The notes under the pieces are model-generated. The model made no database searches. It worked only from the letters and a program-made list of their open reading frames with translations, and was not told where the DNA came from. Positions 31,807 to 39,608 of a stretch of DNA of 64,000 nt are shown piece after piece. The DNA comes from Burkholderia vietnamiensis LMG 10929 (GTDB lineage: Bacteria; Pseudomonadota; Gammaproteobacteria; Burkholderiales; Burkholderiaceae), in assembly GCF_000959445.1 (NCBI RefSeq), contig NZ_CP009629.1, positions 1-64,000 of the forward strand, in the 5' to 3' direction. The position numbers and the translations under genes were made by a program. The number at the start of each line of letters is the position of its first letter. Positions within the stretch are counted from its first letter, which is position 1.

Positions 31807-32202
31807 TCACCAAGATCGGGCATCCCCGATACGACGCACGAAATTCTTTCGCTCGCGACGCATCCCCAGCGTCACACTCACGGCAACCGCCCCTGCGAAC
31901 AGCGTCAGCGCGCCAAGGTAGATGCCGCGTGAAGCTGCGACAGGGAGTGCGTCGGGCCAGCTTGCGGCCTGGGGCGCAGCCGTACTCACCAAGCCGTGAA
32001 ACAGGGCACAGGTGCTATCCGCTGCACTGCCGATCGCGCCGAGCCCCGCATCACGCAAAGCGTGGAGCGGCACTGCGCCGATCATCTGCAACGACACCGC
32101 CGGCACGAGAGCCACGCCGATAATCCACGAGGAAATCCGTTCCGCTTTCGACGGCGGGAAAGGTGCCTGATCGATATCCTTGTTAGGGAAAAACGCGTTC
32201 AT
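31807..32202 (-). CDS. Membrane protein of the small-gene array
   Basis: 131 residues from the ATG at 32202. Two to three hydrophobic segments (ISSWIIGVALVPAVSLQMIG; GIYLGALTLFAGAVAVSVTL). Not recognised. The GTTTTCCG junction at 32208 sits between its start and the preceding stop. Confidence 0.6.
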   Translation of the reverse strand: MNAFFPNKDIDQAPFPPSKAERISSWIIGVALVPAVSLQMIGAVPLHALRDAGLGAIGSAADSTCALFHGLVSTAAPQAASWPDALPVAASRGIYLGALTLFAGAVAVSVTLGMRRERKNFVRRIGDARSW

Positions 32203-32221
32203 GATGTGTTTTCCGGTCTCG

Positions 32222-32488
32222 TTACGCGGGCAGCTTCGACGGCACCGCCGACATGCCGTGCATCGTCTTGCCCATTGTGAAGTGATGCCCGTTGCGCGCG
32301 ACACCAGCGCTCTCTGCGGCTTCCGTGGCGGCGATGGATGTAGCGAGTCCATCGCGCAGCTTCACCGCGTCAGCCAGCGTCAGTTCGGTGGCAACGCCGT
32401 CGAGCGTTATAACGACCGGATGCTGGACGATGCCCCCGGCAACCGTCCGTGCCTGAACTCCACTTTCAAATGTCTGTTCGTTGTACAT
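32222..32488 (-). CDS. Small soluble protein of the array
   Basis: 88 residues from the ATG at 32488 (MYNEQTFESGVQARTV). Contains ITLDGVATELTLADAVKLRD. Not recognised. Its start overlaps the 3' end of the upstream gene by 23 bp. Confidence 0.55.
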   Translation of the reverse strand: MYNEQTFESGVQARTVAGGIVQHPVVITLDGVATELTLADAVKLRDGLATSIAATEAAESAGVARNGHHFTMGKTMHGMSAVPSKLPA

Positions 32489-32756
32489 GTTGATTTTCCT
32501 TCCAGGTATTTTCCGACGACTGCTGGAGCCGCGAGCTGATTTTTGCCGCGCCGACAGACACGGACACAAAGGCCGCGCTGATGAGCATAGCCACGGCGTA
32601 ATTGTGCAAGCCGTCGAGCATGCCAATGTGATGGGTCGCAATGCCGAGCAAAACTAGCACTGCGACAAGGCCAGCTGTAACGGCAAGTGAGAACCAATCG
32701 CCGAGCTCGCCGACTGCGCCGAGCAAGTCCATCCCAAATGATTTGATTTTCTTCAT
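32466..32756 (-). CDS. Small membrane protein of the array
   Basis: 96 residues with two hydrophobic segments (WFSLAVTAGLVAVLVLLGIA; YAVAMLISAAFVSVSVGAA). It begins 3 bp after the acyltransferase stop, so it is coupled. The junction-like ATTTTCCG (32508) lies within its last codons, and the frame continues over it into the next gene. Confidence 0.55.
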   Translation of the reverse strand: MKKIKSFGMDLLGAVGELGDWFSLAVTAGLVAVLVLLGIATHHIGMLDGLHNYAVAMLISAAFVSVSVGAAKISSRLQQSSENTWKENQHVQRTDI

Positions 32757-32759
32757 TGT

Positions 32760-33293
32760 TTAGAACGTCAGAAATATCTTGGGCCACCATTCCGAGCCGG
32801 ATCGCGCGAACAATCGGCTTTTCTCAGCGCCGGCGATTGTCACTTCGACCAGGCTGGCTCCCGTCTTGGCGACGAGCCAGCTAAGCCCCGGCTTGTCCGG
32901 CTGCCGATCGCCGGAGACAGAGATACCCCCTTCTGGAAAGACCATCACGTTTGCACCAGAAAGAAGTGCGCGCTTGAGCGCCCGCATCCCGAAAGGCGCA
33001 GAGCGATCCAAGGGTACGACCGTCCCGAATCCGATACGAGAAAGAACATTGAAGCCGAAGCGTGCAATGGGCGACCGCCGCGAGAAATCGGTATCCACCG
33101 CAAATACGAGAGGTGCGGGACTCGCGAGTGCCACAATTACGCCATCGAGAAGCGAAACATGGTTCGCATGCACGATCGTGTTCCCTGCGGCGATGGCAGT
33201 GCGCGCATGCTGTGAATAGCTAACACGCACGCGAAAGGCTGCGAGGCCGAGCAGGGATATGACTGATCTAATGGGTGCTCGCACGCGACTCAT
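32760..33293 (-). CDS. PlsC-like 1-acyl-glycerol-phosphate acyltransferase
   Basis: 177 residues from the ATG at 33293. HANHVSLLD carries the H-x4-D catalytic motif, and VMVFPEGGIS the FPEG motif of PlsC/AGPAT enzymes, which acylate lysophosphatidate at the membrane. Shorter than housekeeping PlsC (about 240 residues). ATGA overlap with the upstream 86-residue gene. A truncated, stop-containing copy is at 29487. It may alter lipid composition, though the target lipid is unknown. Confidence 0.8.
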   Translation of the reverse strand: MSRVRAPIRSVISLLGLAAFRVRVSYSQHARTAIAAGNTIVHANHVSLLDGVIVALASPAPLVFAVDTDFSRRSPIARFGFNVLSRIGFGTVVPLDRSAPFGMRALKRALLSGANVMVFPEGGISVSGDRQPDKPGLSWLVAKTGASLVEVTIAGAEKSRLFARSGSEWWPKIFLTF

Positions 33294-33550
33294 ACCCCGA
33301 GGAAACGTGCCACGCCCGTCAGGGCCACACCAATCACGGCGCCGAACCCACACACCGCGGCCAATTCCCAGCGCGCGCGTTGAGCGATCGCACGACGAAG
33401 CGACGCCTTGTCTGCGCAGTTCGCCGCAATGAAGTACGCCGGCACGCCATCCCGATCACGCGAAATCCGCACGGATCCAGCGTCAAGCGCGGTCTCCAGT
33501 GCAGTCGGCATTGGCAAATACGACGCGAGCATCCATCGAATGGTTTTCAT
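33290..33550 (-). CDS. Small membrane-anchored protein, MKTIRWML paralog 1
   Basis: 86 residues from the ATG at 33550. It begins MKTIRWMLASYLPMP, has a short soluble middle and a hydrophobic C-terminal segment (AAVCGFGAVIGVALTGVA). Clearly paralogous to 37722-37982. Coupled to the acyltransferase by a 4-bp overlap. Function unknown. Confidence 0.65.
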   Translation of the reverse strand: MKTIRWMLASYLPMPTALETALDAGSVRISRDRDGVPAYFIAANCADKASLRRAIAQRARWELAAVCGFGAVIGVALTGVARFLGV

Positions 33551-33564
33551 GAGTGATTTCGATC

Positions 33565-33771
33565 CTAGTCCTGATGCGACCTGGACTCTTCCCGGCGAGC
33601 CGATAGAAAACGGAGAGTCAAGGCGCTCACGAGAAATATGATGCCCACTACTACCTGCTGATCCAGCGAGAGACCTAACGCCGCGATAAATGCCATATGG
33701 GCGACTAATCCAGACACGAACAGCACGCAACCTGTGAGCGATAGCGCCAAAAAAACAATGCTCTTTCCCAT
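33565..33771 (-). CDS. Small membrane protein
   Basis: 68 residues from the ATG at 33771. Two hydrophobic segments (SIVFLALSLTGCVLFVSGLV; VVVGIIFLVSALTLRFL) and a charged tail. The GTTTTCCG junction (33775) fills the 16-bp gap to the preceding gene. Confidence 0.6.
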   Translation of the reverse strand: MGKSIVFLALSLTGCVLFVSGLVAHMAFIAALGLSLDQQVVVGIIFLVSALTLRFLSARREESRSHQD

Positions 33772-33787
33772 GATGTTTTCCGTCCTG

Positions 33788-34081
33788 TTAGTCACGCTCT
33801 GCATCGTTCGGCATGGTTTCTTTTTGCACCTGGTCCAGCAGAAATTGAAGCCCAGCTTCGAAGGACTCGAACCCTGCCAGACGTGCAATCATCGCTTGAC
33901 ACTGATGCAATTTCAGCTCGACGCCAAGAAGCTCCGGCGCGCTTTTCTGCATCCTCTTTGCCGCACGCTTCATCGCTGCCACTGACCGTCGTGCAGATTT
34001 TTCCGACCGACTCAGCATGCGGTCAAATGTGCGGTCGCGCTTCGTCGTCAGCGGGCGAGCCAGTTCGCTTACTTCGGTCAT
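33788..34081 (-). CDS. Small helical protein
   Basis: 97 residues from the ATG at 34081, with GAGGAAAAAGG upstream. Basic and helical (TTKRDRTFDRMLSRSEKSAR; AAMKRAAKRMQKS). Not recognised. A tiny possible frame of 27 codons starting with GTG at 34167 runs up to its start and may be a degraded gene. Confidence 0.55.
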   Translation of the reverse strand: MTEVSELARPLTTKRDRTFDRMLSRSEKSARRSVAAMKRAAKRMQKSAPELLGVELKLHQCQAMIARLAGFESFEAGLQFLLDQVQKETMPNDAERD

Positions 34082-34185
34082 GGTCAACGCCTTTTTCCTC
34101 GTTTTCCGATGGTTAGACGGATACGGAGACGCCCCTCTACTAGATCTGCGAATTCGTCAAAGCTCACGTTGATTCTCCGATCCAC

Positions 34186-34368
34186 TCACTCGCCGTCGTC
34201 GTCGCCAGCCTGGGCGACCGAGCTACATCCGCCCGGATGCCCTGCGCTCCACAACTTCACCAGTTCGGCCCACACCGTTTTGCCGCTGCCAAGCGGACCG
34301 ATCACCATGGAATGGCCAACGCAGCGCCCGTGAGGGGTGAACTTGAACGGCTCAATCTTCTCTGTCAT
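34186..34368 (-). pseudogene. VirB4/TrbE-like Walker A fragment
   Basis: 60 codons. PHGRCVGHSMVIGPLGSGKT matches the stretch around the Walker A motif of VirB4-type conjugation ATPases (normally about 800 residues), but the rest of the enzyme is absent. The start codon and first codons lie inside the 514-bp repeat, preceded by GGAGCAGGCA. In repeat copy 1 the same beginning (MTEKVEPFKFT) runs into a stop after 17 codons. Probably debris, though it could be translated. Confidence 0.65.
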
Positions 34369-34433
34369 TGCCTGCTCCGTAATGTCTTCAATCTGATTTT
34401 ATCATCTCACAATTATGCGCCCGGTAGCGACGT

Positions 34434-34447
34434 TTCCAACGTCAGAA
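34434..34447. repeat. Dispersed 14-bp motif (in repeat copy 2)
   Basis: TTCCAACGTCAGAA, same place as in copy 1. Confidence 0.85.
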
Positions 34448-34523
34448 GCCGCTTTTTCATCGTGCGCGGCCACCCCCACTTTTCCTCTGCCAGCATGACC
34501 GGCGTTTCCCGAGCATTGAGTGG

Positions 34524-34625
34524 GGCGACGGCGGGACTCGAACCCGCGACACAAACTTCCCGCCTGGCCCCTCGAACGGAAACCATCGAAACAAAGAAGG
34601 CTCTTTCCAACTGAGCTACGTCGCC
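34524..34625 (-). tRNA. tRNA-like sequence (copy 2)
   Basis: Identical in all arms to the copy at 31108-31209, with the same oversized segment between D- and T-arms. Confidence 0.55.
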
Positions 34626-34645
34626 ATTAACCTGATTTTCCAGTG

Positions 34646-34831
34646 TCAAAGAACAGTCATGCGCCGAGCTTCAAATTGCAGCTTGCTACCGTCCGCAAAC
34701 ACACAAATGTCCACGCACAGTTGCGGAGCCTCTATCGATACAGCGAGGTCACACGCGGTGTCAAATGCTCTGCACACATCGGCGTCCATGCTGATGCACT
34801 CGGCGGTGGTGTATTGCGGTCGGCCCATCAT
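34646..34831 (-). CDS. Small protein duplicated with the 514-bp repeat (copy 2)
   Basis: 61 residues, MMGRPQYTTAECISMDADVC at the start. One residue differs from copy 1. The same GTTTTCC junction is upstream. Confidence 0.6.
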   Translation of the reverse strand: MMGRPQYTTAECISMDADVCRAFDTACDLAVSIEAPQLCVDICVFADGSKLQFEARRMTVL

Positions 34832-34852
34832 CTTTGCGTGTTTTCCTTAGCA

Positions 34853-35053
34853 TCAGTAGGTCGGCGGCTTCTCGCCAGTAACCGCCTTGTATCGCGCGGC
34901 AGCGTTGTCGTCCGTCCACTTCGCGAGTTCGTCGTGATCGAGGTTCCGAAACTCCAAATCCTTTTCGGCCATCATCTCGACGACTTCGCTCATATGCGCA
35001 TGGCAAAAAAGAGCTAGGGCTTTCGGCTCTTGCGTGCCGCGCATGCTATCCAT
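34853..35053 (-). CDS. Small acidic protein of the array
   Basis: 66 residues (SEVVEMMAEKDLEFRNLDHD, WTDDNAAARYKAVTGEKPP). Not recognised. Its stop lies a few bases from the end of repeat copy 2. Confidence 0.55.
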   Translation of the reverse strand: MDSMRGTQEPKALALFCHAHMSEVVEMMAEKDLEFRNLDHDELAKWTDDNAAARYKAVTGEKPPTY

Positions 35054-35064
35054 GCTTCTACACC

Positions 35065-35160
35065 CTACTTCTGATCCGTTACCACAGCCTCGAACGGGTC
35101 GGGCTCACTCGCAAACAGCGTCGCGAGCTTTTGATCCACAGCTGGTGCATGTGAGGACAT
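35065..35160 (-). CDS. Very small protein
   Basis: 31 codons, MSSHAPAVDQKLATLFASEP opening. Plausible because it fits tightly between two genes in the same direction, but too short to be sure. Confidence 0.35.
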   Translation of the reverse strand: MSSHAPAVDQKLATLFASEPDPFEAVVTDQK

Positions 35161-35174
35161 GACTTTTTCTGAAT

Positions 35175-35348
35175 TTACGCGCTCTCAAGCATTTGCCTGC
35201 CCTCGTCGCTCATCTGCAGCGTACCGAGTTCAGCTTCCAGAAGCCACTGATCACGCTTCGCCAGCGCATCGGCCTGCGCTCGCGGATTTCGATCATCTCG
35301 AATGGCATTTACCACACGACGAATGGTGTCCAGATTCAAGACGTGCAT
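35175..35348 (-). CDS. Small helical protein
   Basis: 57 residues with a strong Shine-Dalgarno (GAAGGAG). MHVLNLDTIRRVVNAIRDDR and AKRDQWLLEAELGTLQMSDE suggest a helical hairpin. Not recognised. Confidence 0.55.
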   Translation of the reverse strand: MHVLNLDTIRRVVNAIRDDRNPRAQADALAKRDQWLLEAELGTLQMSDEGRQMLESA

Positions 35349-35502
35349 CGCTCACTCCTTCAAGTTGATATGTCGCTTCAGGATACTGTCACGACCTCGC
35401 CAAGCTTTCCAGTGTGTCGCGTCACGCTATAGATAGCGCAGAGCTACGTGTCCAATTTTCCTCTGTGGGCCGGGCTGGCGGTTTCCGATCGACCTCTTTT
35501 CT

Positions 35503-36102
35503 CTACCGGAAACCGAGTGACAAGAGTTCCAGCTCCAAGGTCGTCGGAGAAGTGGCCTTCTTCAGCCAGCCCTGCGACTGCACTCGTCGACGCGCTTCAA
35601 TTTCAGCTTTTTCCCGCGCCAGCCGGACAAGCGACGCGAGACGGGCTGCACGTTGCTCTAATACAGCCCACCAGTCGTTGTCGTATTGAGCCAACGCTTG
35701 GAGCATCGACGCAAGTCGAGCGATAGCCTCCGGACACGACTCCTGCTGAACATCAGCTCGCCCGCTGTCATCGAGAAACCACCCATTGATGTATCCTGCG
35801 GCGTCCCAAAGCACCAGATCGATTCGAGACGGGCTCCCCTCAAGCAAGTAACCGCTAAGCGCCTCGAAGTCATTGAATAGTCTTTCCAGCACATGGTGAC
35901 TCTTGCCGCCCAAGCCGGCATCCGCCTGCGGTGCCACTACTCGCAGGCAGATCCGTTGCACTGCCGCCTGCGCCGCTATCAACGCAGATCCTACTTCGCA
36001 GCGGATAGGGTGACTCTCCTTGTATGACGCGAACATCGCGGACAGCTCTTCATCAAGCTCACGAGCCGAGAGTTCGAAAAGAGGCTTCTCTTCGTTCATC
36101 AT
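35503..36102 (-). CDS. Hypothetical protein of the array
   Basis: About 199 residues; ATGs at 36102 and 36099 are both possible. Mostly helical (LSARELDEELSAMFASYKES; LASMLQALAQYDNDWWAVL). Not recognised. The 150 bp after its end (35349-35502) hold no gene. Confidence 0.55.
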   Translation of the reverse strand: MMNEEKPLFELSARELDEELSAMFASYKESHPIRCEVGSALIAAQAAVQRICLRVVAPQADAGLGGKSHHVLERLFNDFEALSGYLLEGSPSRIDLVLWDAAGYINGWFLDDSGRADVQQESCPEAIARLASMLQALAQYDNDWWAVLEQRAARLASLVRLAREKAEIEARRRVQSQGWLKKATSPTTLELELLSLGFR

Positions 36103-36147
36103 GGTCACGTCCTCATGTGCCCAATTTCAGGCTCGCTGTTTTCCCAT

Positions 36148-36414
36148 TCAAGCCACTTGGGCTTTCTTAACAGCGTTAAAGCCGTCGGTTGCGTCGAACA
36201 GCGATCCCGAGATCTCCCTGAAGAGTCTTGCTTGGCACTCGGGGCTAAGGCGCTCGCGACGGCCAAACTGTTCGACTGCCGCGCGCAGGCTTTCTGCAGC
36301 GGTCCCACCGTCTATCGGGTCGATCTTGCCAGCGTGAAATACTATGGCGATCCCATGACTGCGCAGAATCCGCGTAAAGTCACCAAGCAGCGAAGGCAGA
36401 GCCTGTTCATCCAT
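36148..36414 (-). CDS. Small hypothetical protein of the array
   Basis: 88 residues (LLGDFTRILRSHGIAIVFHA). Not recognised. Upstream sequence CGGAAAACGAGGA is shared with the leaders of the 33788 and 36640 genes. Confidence 0.55.
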   Translation of the reverse strand: MDEQALPSLLGDFTRILRSHGIAIVFHAGKIDPIDGGTAAESLRAAVEQFGRRERLSPECQARLFREISGSLFDATDGFNAVKKAQVA

Positions 36415-36438
36415 GATTTTTCCTCGTTTTCCGCTTCG

Positions 36439-36624
36439 TTATTGCTTTCTGGTCATCTGTTCGGCCCACGTTACCAAACGGCCGAGCATCGTGTTTCGGC
36501 GCATGTATTCACGCTTTTCGCGCTCAGTCATGCCCGGCTTCTTGGGCTCGCGCGGTCGCTGAAGAACTGCAACCACTGCCATTGCAAGGAGCACTCCAAA
36601 AAATACGGCAGATTCGCGGGTCAC
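36439..36624 (-). CDS. Small membrane protein of the array
   Basis: 61 residues, N-terminal membrane segment (AVFFGVLLAMAVVAVL) and a basic helical tail. Junction GTTTTCCG at 36631. Confidence 0.55.
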   Translation of the reverse strand: MTRESAVFFGVLLAMAVVAVLQRPREPKKPGMTEREKREYMRRNTMLGRLVTWAEQMTRKQ

Positions 36625-36639
36625 GTTGCTGTTTTCCGA

Positions 36640-37284
36640 TCACTTTGCCAATTTCACCGGAAGGGGCCCGATGTCGCCGATGCTGTTAAGGCCGAGACCA
36701 AGAGTCTTCAACATAGGGCTCACTACCTGATTCAGCACCGCCATCGCCACAATTTGGGACTGCAGCGCCTCCGTCTTTCCTTCTGCGGCCCCGTGATGGA
36801 CGAGGGCATTTCGCCTGTCCTGCAGTTCATTGCACTTCTTTATCAGGTTCGCGTCGGAATCGCCTACTGTCAGCTTCTTCAACTCACCGCCGAGCAGTTG
36901 AGCATAGATGTGCCCCAACAGCGTCGTGTACTTGGTAAAGCCCGTATTACCATCCAGCACGCTTTTGCTTACGGCATCCGCGAGACGCTCATGGTGAACC
37001 AGCCCATAGACGACCGGCCGAAGAAGGGTGAAGCGAAAAAACAACTCCATTGAACTGGCGAAGAAGATCGTTCCAGCGTCGAAGTGCTCGTTGGCGACCA
37101 GTCTCGTCCCTTCTATGAGTCGGTTCCAGGCTGGCCGCATGAGGTGCGGATTCTGCACGTAGTACGATTTCAGGCGGTCTGAAGAAAATTGTTTGATCGT
37201 ATCCGCTCGAACCTCTTTCGAGATCGCCTCGTACATCTCGTCGTACGCCGCGTCGCGCTGAGCATCAGCCTCGTCGTAACTCAT
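36640..37284 (-). CDS. HEPN-like helical protein
   Basis: 214 residues, all-helical. QDRRNALVHHG contains an R-x4-H pattern typical of HEPN domains, which are often RNases in conflict systems. FDAGTIFFASSMELFFRF is the usual first conserved helix of such proteins. Leader CGGAAAACGAGGAGAAGG. A defence or toxin role is possible but not shown. Confidence 0.55.
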   Translation of the reverse strand: MSYDEADAQRDAAYDEMYEAISKEVRADTIKQFSSDRLKSYYVQNPHLMRPAWNRLIEGTRLVANEHFDAGTIFFASSMELFFRFTLLRPVVYGLVHHERLADAVSKSVLDGNTGFTKYTTLLGHIYAQLLGGELKKLTVGDSDANLIKKCNELQDRRNALVHHGAAEGKTEALQSQIVAMAVLNQVVSPMLKTLGLGLNSIGDIGPLPVKLAK

Positions 37285-37316
37285 ACTGCCCTTCTCCTCG
37301 TTTTCCGATCACTCAA

Positions 37317-37700
37317 TTACGAACGCCGGGCGGTAAATTCATCCCAAGCCTCACGGAACGCCTCAATTGCGCTGCTGCTCGCGTTTGACGCGCGGAGGTA
37401 GCCGAGCCATCCCGTCTTCGAGACGCGCCCGTTCGGGGCGTTGCCATCACTTTTTACATCGCGTGCCAGATCGCCAACTGGGTCATCTCGCTTTGCCTGC
37501 TGTTTGATCCACGCGAGGAACGAGCGGGCTGGCTTCGTTGAAGATGCGGATTCCACGACCTCAGCAGACACCGATGCAATGTGAAGCAGTTCCCCGCTCT
37601 CAAGCTCGTGGCTGTCCATTACCACGCTGCGAATGATCGAAAGCACTTCATCATCGTCCGCATTCGTATCCAGATCACCCAAATCAAGCAGAATCTTCAT
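37317..37700 (-). CDS. Protein with C-terminal YozE-like SAM-fold domain
   Basis: 127 residues. SFLAWIKQQAKRDDPVGDLA then GWLGYLRASNASSSAIEAF matches the YozE/UPF0346 small helical domain. The N-terminal half is acidic. Function unknown. ATTTTCCG junction at 37706. Confidence 0.6.
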   Translation of the reverse strand: MKILLDLGDLDTNADDDEVLSIIRSVVMDSHELESGELLHIASVSAEVVESASSTKPARSFLAWIKQQAKRDDPVGDLARDVKSDGNAPNGRVSKTGWLGYLRASNASSSAIEAFREAWDEFTARRS

Positions 37701-37721
37701 GCCGTATTTTCCGTTGCCCGA

Positions 37722-37982
37722 TCATATTGAAAAGTAATGCGCCACGCCCGCCGCAGCCGTACCGATCGCGAGGCCGACCCCGCACACCGCGACCAGCTCC
37801 CACAGCTTCCGTTGAGCAATGGCGCGGCGGATCGTTTCCTTATCCACGATACTCGGCGCGATGAAATATGCCGTCTCCCCATGTTCATTGTGGGCGGTAC
37901 GCACCGTGCCATCCGCAAGCGCCGTCTCGTGTGCCGCAGGCATCGGTAGGTAGGTAGCCAGCATCCACCGGATTGTCTTCAT
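37722..37982 (-). CDS. Small membrane-anchored protein, MKTIRWML paralog 2
   Basis: 86 residues, MKTIRWMLATYLPMP at the start and AVCGVGLAIGTAAAGVAHYF at the end. Same length and layout as 33290-33550. Not next to an acyltransferase here. Confidence 0.65.
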   Translation of the reverse strand: MKTIRWMLATYLPMPAAHETALADGTVRTAHNEHGETAYFIAPSIVDKETIRRAIAQRKLWELVAVCGVGLAIGTAAAGVAHYFSI

Positions 37983-37992
37983 GGGCGTTTGC

Positions 37993-38103
37993 CTACCGGA
38001 CAGTGCCGTTCTTGCAGTTACCGCACCACATCCCCTTGCTTGCGCTGCACAAAGCAAGACGGCCGCAGTGCGGACAGCGGATCGAGATTGCTCCTAGATA
38101 CAT
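37993..38103 (-). CDS. Mini zinc-ribbon protein
   Basis: 36 residues with CPHC and CGNC pairs plus a further Cys. MYLGAISIRCPHCGRLALC at the start. Fits between two genes of the array and resembles Com-like mini zinc ribbons of Mu-type phages; the same type recurs at 49206. Confidence 0.55.
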   Translation of the reverse strand: MYLGAISIRCPHCGRLALCSASKGMWCGNCKNGTVR

Positions 38104-38127
38104 AGCGTTTTGCTAATCGGTCTCAGA

Positions 38128-38430
38128 TCAGAGGGTATCCGCCGCATCCCGAGCGTCGTCCAGCATCTCCGAAGCGATAGCGACGACCTTAGCCTCAGGC
38201 GCTGCAGTGCTCGGCGATGGGAACTTATTTTCAATGGACCTTGTTCCGGTCACATCGCCGCTGGCAGCCGTCTCCTCTCGATACCATTCGGTGACAGCTC
38301 TGATTGCATCAGGACGGGTCATATCACCGGCCGCGACAAGGCGTGCCGCACCGTTTGCAATTTCCTCCGCGAGGCGTTCACGGTGTGATTCCTCTTCATC
38401 TCGAACACCCTGATTAGATCCATAACCCAC
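38128..38430 (-). CDS. Small hypothetical protein of the array
   Basis: 100 residues, charged and helical (HRERLAEEIANGAARLVAAG). Leader contains GTCGGCC-T-GGCCGAC, a small hairpin after the junction at 38488. Not recognised. Confidence 0.55.
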   Translation of the reverse strand: MGYGSNQGVRDEEESHRERLAEEIANGAARLVAAGDMTRPDAIRAVTEWYREETAASGDVTGTRSIENKFPSPSTAAPEAKVVAIASEMLDDARDAADTL

Positions 38431-38493
38431 TTTTTCTTCTCCTTGACGCCGACCAAGCCGGCTTGTCCTTGGGTCGGCCAGGCCGACGTTTTC

Positions 38494-38724
38494 CTACGCC
38501 TTCTGAATGTTGAAGTTCGCCGCCGCGTACCGTGCATTGCACGTCCAGACTTCTTCCCCGTTACGGTAGAAAACTGCCCAACCCTTTGCGACGGTCATGC
38601 GGGCTTGCGGAAACACGGCGCTATGACCATTGATGGCAGCTGACATCTCATTTCGTTCGCGGCATGTTGCCCAGTAGTCGCCGTCGGGCAATAAGTCCGG
38701 ATCTGGGCGCCCTGATTTCGTCAC
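38494..38724 (-). CDS. Small hypothetical protein of the array
   Basis: 76 residues from a GTG at 38724 directly beside the GTTTTCCG junction. Contains CRERNEMSAAINGHSAVFP and VFYRNGEEVWTCNARYAAAN. Not recognised. Confidence 0.5.
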   Translation of the reverse strand: MTKSGRPDPDLLPDGDYWATCRERNEMSAAINGHSAVFPQARMTVAKGWAVFYRNGEEVWTCNARYAAANFNIQKA

Positions 38725-38736
38725 GATGTTTTCCGA

Positions 38737-38955
38737 TCAGCCGTTAATAATCCACCGCCGAAGCTGGAGAAGCCCCGAGACCTCGTTTCCATTCGGCAAT
38801 TCGACAACAGGGCCGGAGTTCATCGACATCGGGAGGCCAGGAGGAATCCTTGCAAGTTCGCCCGCAACCTTCGCGATAAAGTTGACCTTGTCACCGTCCT
38901 CGAAGATGACCTGCGCGTTTGCGCCTCGTCCAATCTTGAATTTGTACGTATTCAT
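38737..38955 (-). CDS. Small hypothetical protein of the array
   Basis: 72 residues from the ATG at 38955 (MNTYKFKIGRGANAQVIFED), a beta-rich pattern. An ATG at 38973 is less likely because it falls in the junction sequence. Not recognised. Confidence 0.5.
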   Translation of the reverse strand: MNTYKFKIGRGANAQVIFEDGDKVNFIAKVAGELARIPPGLPMSMNSGPVVELPNGNEVSGLLQLRRWIING

Positions 38956-38969
38956 CTCGTTATTTTCCG

Positions 38970-39593
38970 TCATTTCTTGGCGTAGTACAGCACCGAATAG
39001 ATCTCTCGATGTCGCTCGTACAATCGTTGCGCCAATTCACCATCGTCAGCAACCTTTGCAATTCCTAGCGCGCCGAGGTACGAAAGCATTGCCATCGAGT
39101 CGATCAGCTTGCTCGTGTGCTCGTCCGTGAAGCTTTGCCGAATCTCATCCTTGATCGCACGCGCCTTGACCTGTACTGCACCTCCGTGGGTAAAAGCGCA
39201 CATCGATCGCCATGCCTGATCCTTGACACTACGTATGATTTCACCCGCCTGTCCAAGTGTTCCCGCGAGGTCGGTCGTAAGCTGATGCATCTTCGGTGGC
39301 TCACCGCCCTGAACAAACTTCTCAAGTTCTTCGTCGCTTGCGCAGTCGAAGTACCAGTTTGCGCGGACGTAAGCTTCGAATTGCGGCCGATACAGTGCGA
39401 ACGCTGAACCTCGAACATCATTTTCAACCAGCACATGTCCCGCGAGGTGGTGCTCAATGCAGAGGTGGTGAAGCGCGACGGCCACACGGGCGCGTAACGT
39501 CGTCTTGAACTCGACGCCATTGACGAGCTTCGCGCAAGCATCCATCCATGCGTTAGACCGTTTGACGGCCTTTTTTAGTGTCTCTTCGCGCAT
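38970..39593 (-). CDS. HEPN-like protein (DUF6988-type)
   Basis: 207 residues, helical. ALYRPQFEAYVRANWYFDCA and WRSMCAFTHGG (R-x6-H) fit the DUF6988/HEPN-like group found in defence and accessory regions. Second HEPN-like gene of the array. Start directly abuts the junction at 39593. Confidence 0.6.
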   Translation of the reverse strand: MREETLKKAVKRSNAWMDACAKLVNGVEFKTTLRARVAVALHHLCIEHHLAGHVLVENDVRGSAFALYRPQFEAYVRANWYFDCASDEELEKFVQGGEPPKMHQLTTDLAGTLGQAGEIIRSVKDQAWRSMCAFTHGGAVQVKARAIKDEIRQSFTDEHTSKLIDSMAMLSYLGALGIAKVADDGELAQRLYERHREIYSVLYYAKK

Positions 39594-39608
39594 CGTTTTC
39601 CGAGTCTG

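Larger units (their letters stand above)
34335..34847. repeat. 514-bp direct repeat, copy 2
   Basis: Second copy of 30918-31431, offset 3416-3417 bp, same content. The right edge is again exactly at GTTTTCC (34840-34846), after which the two copies diverge. Confidence 0.9.

Noticed and set aside
34084..34167. 27-codon GTG-started frame
   Set aside because: Overlaps a junction motif and ends over the next start; too short and without homolog to list as a gene.
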